Origin: Hormiphora californensis
Lineage: Eukaryota > Ctenophora > Tentaculata > Cydippida > Pleurobrachiidae
NCBI GenBank assembly: GCA_020137815.1
Contig: CM035357.1
Location: forward strand, 779,974 to 843,973
Direction: 5' to 3'
Length of the DNA stretch: 64,000 nt
In this document: positions 53,301 to 64,000 of the stretch, one piece after another
Layout: every line of letters starts with the position of its first letter
How positions within the stretch are numbered: the stretch's first letter is position 1
Notes under the pieces: model-generated
The model's database searches: none
What the model was told of the DNA's origin: nothing
Seen by the model: only the letters and a program-made list of their open reading frames with translations
Translations under genes and position numbers: made by a program

Positions 53301-56300
53301 CTATTGGCTTGGGCCACTTTGCCCCGGTGCAAATTTTCCAAAAAACGCCTCACCAAACTATTTGAATTGATTAATTAACCCATTAAATAAAACTTGTAGA
53401 TATTAAAATTTAGCTCGGCTGAAAGGAAAAGGTTTCATTGGATAGCCTATATAATTTTTTTCTTCCTGCTGTATAAATTGCGTATTTTAGAACCTAAAAC
53501 GTTAAAAGTGGGCCACTTTTACCCCAGCTTACCCTAGAGAAATTGTAAAGAAAAGAGGGCCGGAGTTATGACTGCCTTTCTCGATCCTCTCTCTGTCCTT
53601 GAACAAAACAGAGTAATAGGGTAAAAAGTATTCTGGAAAGTATCCTACTGTTCTGAAATAATGTGTTCTAAAATAATGTGTTCTAACAGACGAACAAACT
53701 CTAATGTGTTGCTCAAGCTGTATAGCTCACTTTGAAATGACACCTTGTACGTAGATCAGAGTCTTACTTCAAATGATCGCAGCTTATTCCGTGGAACTTA
53801 TATATTTTCAGTTTTTGAAGTATCGTGAATAATGCTCTTGGACCACCTATGTTAAGTAACAAATTCTCAATTTTCAAATCAAATCAATTTCTCTCAAATC
53901 AATTTCTCCTCAGCAAAAATACGAAGACGAGAAGATGAGTAAGATAAGGTTGAATGAAGAGATGGAGAAACTGAGACAGGAGTATGAGGAGAGAAAGAGT
54001 GAGAGTTCAACCACCCTCACGACCACTACTACATCGACATCAGCTGCCGGCAAGATAACTTCTGACATGTAAGATGTTGTTTTTTTTCAAACCGATTTTA
54101 TTGAATCAAATGGGATACGAGGGTCGATCAAGGCTTACATAAAATGATGGATGATGGCTGGGATTTGACATCATGGAGATGGGTGAAGGAGGTTGTCATG
54201 TTACGACCCTCCTTTTATACCGGGGAGCGGTGAGAGAGGGCTGAGCAACGCAAGGGGGAGGGTTTATGGGTACTTGAGCTGCAACCGACCAAACAATTAT
54301 TGTTCCTAAAATGTCTACAAAATAAAATGCATTCATTCCTCTCTAGGGCCCTGTCTCCCATCGGTAGTCTTTCCTCTACACCAACTGCAGCTGCTGTTAC
54401 TACCCAGGAGATGGCAATGGGAACCTCCCCTCTCTCTCCAATGATGGATAATGTGGAAGATATTGTTACTCACATGATGTCATCGGTAAGTTTGTTTAAA
54501 CCCTTTTTACCGTCGCGTGGTGCGGTGAGACAGGTTCGAACCAGGTAATAGTTAGGTTCCTAATTCTGGGAACCAAATGTATCCTTGAATCGAGGTTAAA
54601 AAGCACATAGTTTGTAACTAACTGAGACACTGATATCTTCTTCTTTTTGAGGAATTATGACATCGTTTTGCTGCAGGTCGAGACACCAGACGAGGGAATG
54701 GACGTACAGAGTGTTACTAGCTCGTTAGCCTATACTCCACTACCTGATAACACAGAAATGACCGTTCAACTGACCATACAACAGGTACTGCAGTTGTCTT
54801 CCAAGTGTGTTAACAGTGATAACAGTGATAACCTATTTGTATTGAAAGTCTTTGTACGAGTACATATTGTACTATCTGAGCCCAGCCGTTTGGATAAAAC
54901 ACTTTCTATTATCACACCATGGTTGATGGTATCATACTCATTTCCCCCGGCAGGCGGAGGCGTTGACACCAAAACAACTGGCCTCCCTAACCCTGACGCC
55001 AGGACAAGTTAGAATATTAGGTTACGATGGACCTATAACACCAGCGCACCTGGCATGTCTTGCCCTGACTCCTTCCCAAGTTGCTGGATTGGATCTAACA
55101 ACAGAACAACGGTCATCTCTCTCAACCACTCAGGCTAATGTGGTGAGTTGATGAAAGTGCAGAAAGACCCTCTTTCTCTCACTGCTGCATCACGTGAAGG
55201 GCAGTTTTTAGTCTCTTGTTTAGCTCACAAGGTCTGTGAGGGTTCGGCAGATTAGTAATAAACTACCCTCAGTTTCAGAATATCATCTTCTAAACTACTC
55301 CCTTCATTCCCTGCCAGTTATCTGCAGTTGATGAACAATGTGAGAGATTGGCTTACAACCAGTTGGTCGCCTATGTGGATCTCCTCAAAAATACCCGACC
55401 TCTTTCTCTCGATTTCGACCAGGCTCAGACGCTCACAAAGGCACAATTGGGTGCTCTTGTTCTGAATAAGGATCAGTCAAAGGAATTCGGGGGTGCTACT
55501 AATGCCCAGGTGGGACCATCTGTTGGTAACGAAGTTACCCCTCCCTTGCCGGCGCGCAAAGCGCACCAAACGAAGGCCGCGAGTGTGAGGTGTCTTCGAT
55601 ACCAAGACCATCTGGGAGTAGGGAGATACACCGAAAGATATTATCTTATATATCTAACTATGTCAGTGACATGCATTAATATTTGACAAAATGTGCCATT
55701 TGGCCATTTGAGTTTGGAGTGTATGTCTGGAGCGCGCGAAGCTTCATTTCAGTTGAAATGGCACATCGCCTACACTGTGCCGCGCACCGCGCACAGCCAT
55801 TCTTATAATTTTAGATCGGGAACTGAGTTTCCGGGGACCTCAAATCCAAACAAACGCATTGACATGTTCCCAGTCTGTCGGCTCTCACACCGGGCCGAAC
55901 AAACAGACTGCGTAGCATGGCAACAAATGCAGGCCTCCTATAACACAACGCTAAACACTTACGAGACAGTATGAACATCTGAATCCAGATGATAATAAAT
56001 CCCTTCAGGAGCTAACATTGGAAGAGATAAGTCAGCTGAAGCTGAGTCCTGGACAAATCGCCCAGTTACGATTGACTGATGACCAAATATCTGAACTGGA
56101 TGAAACGCAGTATGAGGTTGGTGAGAGATAGAGAGAGGAGGTAATATTGAGTTTGCATTATGGCCTATACAGACTTTATCCCTGCAAGGAAAACTATGGG
56201 GCCTATCATTGATGGATAGTATCGACTCGTGTTCTAGAATGATCTATTCGTTATTTAGGACGATCTGAAACTCTAGATACAGCCTTGCTATGTTCTAACC

Positions 56301-59300
56301 CGCCCGAAACACAGTCTAGCCAGGCAAATACAGCCTAGATACAACAACTAACATCATATTACTCTCCTTTCAGACTGTTATGAAAGTGTCCAAGTTGCTG
56401 GAGAAACAGGAGTTAATGAATGTGCTAAGTGACCCCCATCTACAAACTATACCGACCGTCACGGTAATTAATCAATTAGTTTATCAAGTAATTAATTAAT
56501 TAACTTATATAAATTAACTAAGCGTGTTCCGAAACAATGTATACTTAGAGTATCCAAATGATTCTAACGCGATATCTGATCCGAGGCAGTATCTAACAAC
56601 TCTAATTCCCACTCAGTTAACATCGTCTAGTAATGTATCTAACAACTCTAATTCCCCCTCAGTTGACATCGTCTAGTAATGTATTTAACAACTCTAATTC
56701 CCCCTCAGTTAACATCGTCTAGTAATGTATCTAACAACTCTAATTCCCACTCAGTTAACATCGTCTAGTAATGTATCTAACAACTCTAATTCCCCCTCAG
56801 TTAACATCGTCTAGTAATGTATCTAACAACTCTAATTCCCACTCAGTTAACATCGTCTAGTAATGTATCTAACAACTCTAATTCCCACTCAGTTAACATC
56901 GTCTAGTAATGTATCTAACAACTCTAATTCCCCCTCAGTTAACATCGTCTAGTAATGTATCTAACAACTCTAATTCCCCCTCAGTTAACATCGTCTAGTA
57001 ATGTATCTAACAACTCTAATTCCCACTCAGTTAACATCGTCTAGTAATGTATCTAACAACTCTAATTCCCCCTCAGTTAACATCGTCTAGTAATGTATCT
57101 AACAACTCTAATTCCCCCTCAGTTAACATCGTCTAGTAATGTATCTAACAACTCTAATTCCCACTCAGTTAACATCGTCTAGTAATGTATCTAACAACTC
57201 TAATTCCCACTCAGTTAACATCGTCTAGTAATGTATCTAACAACTCTAATTCCCCCTCAGTTAACATCGTCTAGTAATGTATCTAACAACTCTAATTCCC
57301 CCTCAGTTAACATCGTCTAGTAATGTATCTAACAACTCTAATTCCCACTCAGTTAACATCGTCTAGTAATGTATCTAACAACTCTAATTCCCACTCAGTT
57401 AACATCGTCTAGTAATGTATCTAACAACTCTAATTCCCCCTCAGTTAACATCGTCTAGTAATGTATTTAACAACTCTAATTCCCCCTCAGTTAACATCGT
57501 CTAGTAATGTATCTAACAACTCTAATTCCCCCTCAGTTAACATCGTCTAGTAATGTATTTAACAACTCTAATTCCCCCTCAGTTAACATCGTCTAGTAAT
57601 GTATTTAACAACTCACATTCCCCCTCAGTTGACATCGTCTCAAGTTACTCAGCTGGATCCACAGCTAGTTGAGAGTCTACCAATAACGGAGGGACAGGAG
57701 AAAATAATTAAGGAATTCAAGGATTCATTCACCCATGTCGGTAGGTTTTATTTTGTTGCCACAGTATTACACGACTAGTTCACTTCTCACCAACTGTTGT
57801 CTGTTATGAAACTTCTTTTCTGATCTGCATTTCCCCTTCAGAAATGTCGGATCTAGACCTCCTGCCCCTTCTTCCTCACCAAGTAAAACATCTGAAGGTG
57901 GATGAATCGTGCAGTCTGGATGCTGAACAAACTAAAAAGGTAGCCTTAATTAGGGGCACTCTAGCAGGGTACTTTAGGGTAATGTGGGGAGATCCTAGTA
58001 GCGGCTTTTATGTTTTGAGTAAGGGCTATTCCCGGGCTACTACATAATAGACTAATGCACTACTATTGTCTAACAGCTCCTCCTATATTTTCCAGGTTGG
58101 TAAGGCAATGGAGACTCAGACCTATCTGGAGAGTTCTGCAATCGCTACCATGTGTGATTTAGAGGAGGGTTTAACTAAGACAGTTACCCTCACTCCCGCC
58201 GAGGCAGCTGTCATAACAAAGGAACAATTCGCTAAAATCCAGGTATACAGTGCATTCAGCATTGTCTACAGCCTATCAATTCAGGTAGGTTTGGTGATCA
58301 AATATGATCTAAGAGTTGATAACCCGTAACTTATACTGTTCATAAACCATACTGCTGTTCTCAATTTATCAGGGTCAGGCGTTCGCCAGTCACACGAGGT
58401 AGTATGAATACAAACCCTAGGACTACGACCGTATATAATACTGTTTTTGTAAACAGTATTATCAGCTAGATCGACAACGAATTTTTTCTGTGCAAACAAA
58501 ACGATGTTAATTTGAAAGTTACCCTTCCCAGGTGGCGGTTTCCAAACCAGTCTCCATGACCCGGGCAGATGAAGCAGTGACCTTGACTCCCATTGAAATC
58601 CACCAAATGGAACTGTCTGACGAGCAAAAGGAACAGATCAAAGCAAAGAAAGTTAAACGGATCGAGAAACACGGCAAGGCAATTAAAAAGGTAGGGAGTG
58701 GGAAAATGGTGGGGTATATCGTGTCATGCCCATAGCCGTATTTTGCTAGCATACATTATATAACGTTATCACAATTTCAACCAAATACAGAATAACCACT
58801 AATTAAGGGTACGCTAACCAAAATTTTTTTTCGAGTGCAGGGAAATGTCTCACCGTAGGGTTGTAGGCCATGCCAAGGAGACCTCAAATATGCAATTTGA
58901 GCTCTCAAGTCGAATTCACATTTTTGCTACAGCTGCTTGAAAAATGAACTGAAAATAAGTTTTTGGCATCTTAAAAATACATTTGTAAAGATAGGATCAT
59001 AAAAATTTGTGGATTTGAAGAGGACAAATTTTTGAAATCCGAGCTGATTTCCGGTCCTGAGGTGGATTTCTTTTTTTCCACTTTAACGCCCTATTTGGCA
59101 AAGTTCCGAAAACATGTGAAAGCTGTAAATTGGTGAAAAGTTGCGTCTAACGATTATCTAAGTGGCCATAAATTTTGGGCGTGTCCTTATTTGAGATAAG
59201 CTGTACAGAGTTTTTTTGTGAAAGCCGTCATTTCAGAAATAAATAAATTCCCTGTATCTCAAAAACGGTTGATCGTAGAGACCTGAGACTATGCTTAAAC

Positions 59301-62300
59301 GATTCAGAAGGTCCGATTTTGGGGGGGTCTTCTGAGATACATTTTGCTCCTACTTCAACCGTTTTTGCTGTAATTGCGAAAAACAAAAACCCATCTTCGC
59401 CATCGTGGATTTTTTGTGATTTTGTTTTTTGATGATTATAGGGACCCATATGGACCAATTAGTGAAGGAATTAGCTTGTTAAACATTTTTCCATGGTTTC
59501 GGTCCTTTCTTAGCTAAAATTCCCTAATTACAGGATATTGGAGTTTAGCTTTTGCCCTTTTCATAGAATTTGTTTTTCGCAATTACAGCAAAAACGGTTG
59601 AAGTAGGAGCAAAATGTATCTCAGAAGACCCCCCCAAAATCGGACCTTCTGAATCATTTAAGCATAGTCTCAGGTCTCTACGATCAACCGTTTTTGAGAT
59701 ACAGGGAATTTATTTATTTCTGAAATGACGGCTTTCACAAAAAAAACTCTGTACAGCTTATCTCAAATAAGGACACGCCCAAAATTTATGGCCACTTAGA
59801 TAATCGTTAGACGCAACTTTTCACCAATTTACAGCTTTCACATGTTTTCGGAACTTTGCCAAATAGGGCGTTAAAGTGGAAAAAAAGAAATCCACCTCAG
59901 GACCGGAAATCAGCTCGGATTTCAAAAATTTTTTTGTGGCTACTCACCTCTTTGTCCTCTTCAAATCCACAAATTTTTATGATCCTATCTTTACAAATGT
60001 ATTTTTAAGATGCCAAAAACTTATTTTCAGTTCATTTTTCAAGCAGCTGTAGCAAAAATATGAATTCGACTTGAGAGCTCAAATTGCATATTTGAGGTCT
60101 CCTTGGCATGGCCTACAACCCTACGGTGAGAGATTTCCCTGCACTCGAAAAAAAATTTTGGTTAGCGTACCCTTAACCCTCTTGCTTCTATCGGATCTTC
60201 ACAACAATTTTCCTGCACAGCTTGTAAAACAGTCAGCTACGTTGGTTGAAATGAGTGTGGAGCGGAGCACATCACCTCCCGTCCTGAAACTAACAGAGGA
60301 ACAAGCCAGCCAAGTTCAGGGAATGGTTGCACCTACCCGGGATCAACAGACTCAGATGAGTATCGAACCTGGCCGTCAACTGGATTCTGAGGAGGTGAGA
60401 TATTTAACACACGATATTGATCAAGCCTGAACAACAGGTTATTGAACCAATCGACCGTTCAACGGTACGAGACCGTTCAACGGTACGAGACATTATTATT
60501 ATTTAAATATCGAATTATAAGAACCTCGGGAAAGGGTTTTATACCAGAGGGTCCCCTAGAACCCCCCTCTCTCTTCTTTGGAACGTTAGTTATCACATTT
60601 TCACCCCTAGCTCCCCCAGTTATATTCTCACATTTTCTCCCAGCTAACGCCTAACTCCCCCAGTTCTATTCTCACATTCTCTAACTCCCTGATATATCAG
60701 TTGGCCGGGGTTGTCCTGACGGAGGCACAGATAACTCAACTTGAGATCGGCCCAGATACCAACCTGGACCCAGAACAAAGGGAAAGTGTGGAGGAAGCGA
60801 AACAGAGATCTGTGAAACAGGATGCGTTGAAGAGGCTGAACGAGATACAACCGTTAAATGAGGTTGAGATGGTATTGTCGGAGACACAGGTATTTTATTG
60901 TTCTAACTGATCCCTATATAATAATTGGGAGAGAGGGTTTAGCGAGACACAGGTATTTTATTGTCAGAGAGGGTCTAGCGAGACACAGGTATTTTATTGT
61001 CAGAGAGGGTCTAGCGAGACACAGGTATTTTATTGTCAGAGAGGGTCTAGCGAGACACAGGTATTTTATTGTCAGAGAGGGTTTAGCGAGACACAGGTAT
61101 TTTATTGCGAGAGAGGGTCTAGCGAGACACAGGTATTTTATTGTCAGAGAGGGTCTAGCGAGACACAGATATTTTAGCTGTCTCTACTTATTCATGCTGT
61201 CTTTTTTATTCATCCCTATTGGTCAGATGACAGCTGTTTTAGTGTCAGTTTCATTTGGTAACGAAATTACCCCTCTGTAGAGGCATTAGGCATAGGGCAT
61301 TGCGATAGTAAGGTTTAGGTACGTTTTAGCGTGCCCGCAATGTGGGGGTAATTGCGTTACCAACAGTTTCATGTATCCCAATTTGATTTAATTCCAGGCT
61401 CAAAAGTTGACATCCCGCCAAATTGACAACCTGAAACTCACCACTGAGCAATGTGACATACTGGGTCTAGTACCGGGCCAGAGTTTCACCATCGATGAAA
61501 TCTCCCTGCTTTCTCTAAACGGGGAACAGATTATCCAGTTGAAGTTGACAGAGGAGCAGATTGGAATGATGAATGGGGAACAGAGGAATTGTTTATCTGC
61601 CCTTACCAACAGGGCCGTCCAGGAGGTACGTCATTAAGATCGAAGTCTCTTCAGTCTGACGGGTTCATTTGAAATCGGGAGATCTCCCGTGGTGCAATGG
61701 AGCCCGTAATTGTCCTATTGTAGAGTCTTATTGTCTCTAGCCCTAATCTAATAACAGTTAACTTTCTCTCCAGTTGGCCTACCTAAAAATGAAGGAGGAG
61801 GAAGGAGTACTGCGGTTAACGGAGGATCAAGTAGCTATGCTGAGTGAGGAACAGATAGCTAGACTGTCTCTGAACCCTGCCCAGACCACTACAGTTGGTA
61901 TGTTGGTTGATTATCATCATGTAATTGTTATAGATAATATCTCTGTCTGAATCAGAGTTTGAAATAACTGACAGACACACAGACACACAGACACACAACA
62001 AGTACTAGGTGGATCCAATGCTCTGACAGATCACACACACACACACTCACAATCACACACATCACTAACACTAAAACATTTCAGAAGGAACCTGCCAGGG
62101 AACGAGAGAGATGCTGTGTTCAATATCCCTGACTGCAACCCAGATAACCCAACTGTCCCTGACCTCCCAGCAGGAGTGTTTCCTAACTCAGGAACAGAAG
62201 AGAGCGCTTGCCGGAGCCATGGAGCATCTCCAGAAAGAGAGTGATCTACAGGAGGGTAAGAATGTGGGAGCTGTGACTGTTCAGGTTTTGTGAAGTAGGA

Positions 62301-63286
62301 ATACGTGTCTATTCAGGAAGTAGGTGTACGTGTTTGTTAATAAGTTTTAGATCCGATCTGGTATTTTTGATGTACGGCGCATGCTCTCTGAGATCATGAA
62401 CCTTGGTTCTAGTGACTGCCTCGTGCATGAATGTGCCTGTGTATTTTGTCATGTGCCTGTTTATTTTGTCATGTGCCTGTTTATTTTGCCATGTACCCTT
62501 AGCCCTGAGGCTCCCAGGGGTTTCCGCAACGGTAGCAGCGACCACCACGACCGAGAAAAAGAAGATAGAGGATGGTGGAGAGAAGAAGAAAGTCAAACTG
62601 GTCCGGTTAACTGCTGAGCAGGTCAGGATCTGAGAAATTCTTAGAGAATTACTTGAAAAAGTTCCAAAATACACCTAGGTGATACATGTTTTGTGTTAGG
62701 TGCTACATGTTTTGTGTTTTAATTTTCCCTTTTTTAGGCATCGCTCCTCACAAAAACTCAGCTGATGTCCCTGGTTTTGACTGAGGAACAACTCAATGCC
62801 CTAGGCGGCATCTCACAGGATGAAGTATGTGATCTGACACCCTCTCAGCTGTCTACCATAGCCTTTACTTCGGATCAGATTGCAGCCTTAAAGATATCCC
62901 AGAATCAGGTAATGTGTTATACGGGTCAGGATTCTTGGTATGATATCCTTCTTGATCTCTCAAAGCGCCTTCAATGTGTGGATGGGATTCTTAGTACCCC
63001 CCCCCCCCCCCCCGTTCTGTGCCTTACAAGTTAGAGGGTCGTGTATTCATATTGGAGAAATATTTTTAGAGCCTATTTTAGTATTCAAAGGTATGTTGTC
63101 AAAGGTATGTTGTACTCAAAGGTATGTTGTTTGGGGAAAATGAATAAAAGAAAAAAACAAAAAGGTTCAAATGCACAAAGAAATGACTTTATTTAACAAC
63201 TCTCTCTCCTCCCTCAGCTGAAAGGAATGCAGTCGGGTAAAAAGGCAAATGGAACGAAGAAGAGCTCGAACATGCCCCGAGTACAG
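50306..63286 (+). CDS. KIF17: KIF17/OSM-3-type kinesin with an LTxxQ-repeat tail (3' end off window)
   Basis: Exons, all phase-consistent: 50306-50561, 50782-50979, 51131-51302, 51431-51561, 51691-51830, 52032-52169, 52362-52535, 53914-54068, 54347-54485, 54677-54784, 54954-55142, 55318-55509, 56009-56116, 56374-56463, 57629-57740, 57842-57939, 58096-58242, 58532-58690, 60221-60394, 60701-60889, 61398-61625, 61774-61897, 62085-62255, 62518-62621, 62738-62908, 63218-63286. They give about 1,312 residues without a stop. The motor has [16 protein letters not shown]-loop GQTGCGKS, switch SSRSHS and DLAGSE, and [17 protein letters not shown]. The neck [18 protein letters not shown] is KIF17-like. 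Kinesin-2 of this kind moves cargo in cilia. A short coiled coil (about 404-455) is followed by low-complexity sequence, then from about residue 538 by LTxxQ repeats instead of the usual KIF17 tail. Confidence 0.88.
52781..53534. mobile_element. 754-bp TIR element in a KIF17 intron
   Basis: The ends GGGTAAGCTGGGGTGAAATG and, inverted, TTTTACCCCAGCTTACCC are flanked by TA (52779-52780, 53535-53536), as in Tc1/mariner-like elements. Internal copies of GGGGCAAAGTGGCCCA occur in both orientations, including a hairpin at 53201-53249. No transposase frame. Confidence 0.85.
54197..54265. repeat. Member of the TATGTTCTAACCC dispersed repeat family
   Basis: CATGTTACGACCCTCCTTTT followed by a GAGCAACGCAAGG end resembles the copies near 2838, 3419, 12748, 25064, 35715 and 56288, and inverted at 1676 and 5490. 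See the finding on this family. Confidence 0.5.
56585..57628. repeat. 46-bp minisatellite repeating a splice acceptor
   Basis: About 22 copies of a unit reading CTAATTCCCCCTCAG then TTAACATCGTCTAGTAATGT. Each contains a pyrimidine tract plus AG identical to the real acceptor of the KIF17 exon at 57629, and the first bases of that exon (TTGACATCGTCT). Only the last copy continues into open coding sequence. CCC/CCA variants alternate along the array. Confidence 0.95.
58807..60172. mobile_element. 1.37-kb palindromic element at a TTAA site
   Basis: GGGTACGCTAACC and its inverse GGTTAGCGTACCC end an almost complete palindrome with arms of about 650 bp. TTAA lies on both sides (58803-58806, 60173-60176), as in piggyBac-type insertions. 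No transposase frame. It occupies most of the KIF17 intron between 58690 and 60221. Confidence 0.88.
60890..61175. repeat. 36-bp minisatellite repeating a splice donor
   Basis: About 8 copies of TCTAGCGAGACACAG followed by GTATTTTATTGTCAGAGAGG. The unit copies the end of the KIF17 exon at 60701-60889 (TTGTCGGAGACACAG/GTATTTTATTG), so every unit carries the donor. Confidence 0.93.
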
Positions 63287-64000
63287 GTATGTAGATTTCT
63301 TGGTTACTAGGGGGACTGGTAACCACTGATCTCCTGTCATGGTAGTCATGGTAACGTATCAAAATTATTCTGTCGGTAAGGCGGTTATTTTGAAACCAAC
63401 GATAAGCATTATTTGTGCTGTATGAACAATACAAAGCATTATATGACAAATTTGCACAAAAAGCAATAAATAGAAGTATGTATTAGTGAAATTTTCACAG
63501 TTAAAACACTCACAAAAACGGCAATTTTGCATTTGCGGGCATCGCACTATAGACGCATTACCCACGTACTATAGACGCATTATAAACGCATTATAAACGC
63601 ATTATAGACGCATTATAGACACACGCAATATAGACGCAATTTCGTAAGCAGCACTATAATAGACGCAATATAGACGCATTATAACAGCAATATAAACGCA
63701 TTTTTATAGACGCGACGCAGTATAGCCGCATTATAGGCGCACTACCCACCCCAAAATCACCTTATAGACGCACTATAGACGCATTATAGACTGACTATAG
63801 TAGCACTATAAACGCTACATAGACCCATATAGACGCATGATCGAAGCATTATAGACGCAAATCGCTTTTTATAGACGCCGCGTCTATAAAAAACGAGCTT
63901 TTTTAAGAAGCACTATAGACGTACTCAGACGCACGCTGCCATATTTGAGGCGCAGTTGGGCGAACTATAAACGCATTTTTGTCGCATATAAAAGGAAGCA
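63287..64000. other. KIF17 intron with degenerate ATAGACGCA repeats
   Basis: 63530-63980 is a loose tandem array of about 10-12 bp units based on TATAGACGCATTA. No further exon was recognised before the window edge. The same ATAGACGCA word recurs in the palindrome at 15555-16797. Confidence 0.7.

Overview
This is a eukaryotic, almost certainly early-branching animal (inference: sponge-like) genomic window. Genes are broken into many short exons with GT-AG introns, there are metazoan families (attractin/MEGF8-like receptor, LDLa-repeat GPCR, MCMDC2, KIF17), TTAGGG telomere-type repeats, a non-LTR retrotransposon and many short inverted-repeat transposons. Exon models were built by hand from reading frame, splice consensus and phase, so boundaries are inferences; most exon chains close in frame.

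Layout: 897-7667 (-) is the N-terminal part of an attractin/MEGF8-like gene (signal peptide, CUB, EGF, kelch, PSI-like) that runs toward or off the left edge. 8808-12316 (+) is a two-exon LDLa-repeat, rhodopsin-type seven-helix receptor. 12317-19330 has no recognisable gene; its main content is a 4.9 kb element (14407-19322) made of nested palindromes, with a telomere-like TTAGGG/CCCTAA head-to-head block, terminal inverted repeats and an 8-bp target duplication. 18870-49909 is a tandem arrangement of one locus: copy A (18870-26622), partial indel-rich copy B (26623-29345), and copy C (from 29346). Each copy starts with repeats and a 21-bp minisatellite or part of them, then a small minus-strand gene facing an MCMDC2-like gene across a short shared upstream region. 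Copies A and C also hold an antisense lectin-like gene nested in an MCMDC2 intron. Only copy C has a complete set of downstream MCMDC2 exons (to 49909), but its introns are swollen by transposons, including a 5.6 kb TIR element with a 3-bp target duplication that contains an apparently intact LINE. Copies A and C act as empty-site and filled-site controls for several insertions.

50306-63286 (+, continuing past the right edge) is a KIF17/OSM-3-type kinesin with 26 in-frame exons visible. Its motor and neck are conventional, but the usual tail is replaced by at least 750 residues of short LTxxQ-type repeats, the strongest candidate for something undescribed.

A second recurring theme is that several minisatellites and short tandem duplications begin exactly at exon-intron boundaries and so carry arrays of duplicate splice donors or acceptors (attractin 58-bp x13; KIF17 46-bp x~22 and 36-bp x~8; two-copy cases in MCMDC2 and KIF17). 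Copy B and the first few hundred bases of copy C carry many single-base deletions against copy A, so part of the duplication may be an unpolished or haplotype-misjoined assembly segment.
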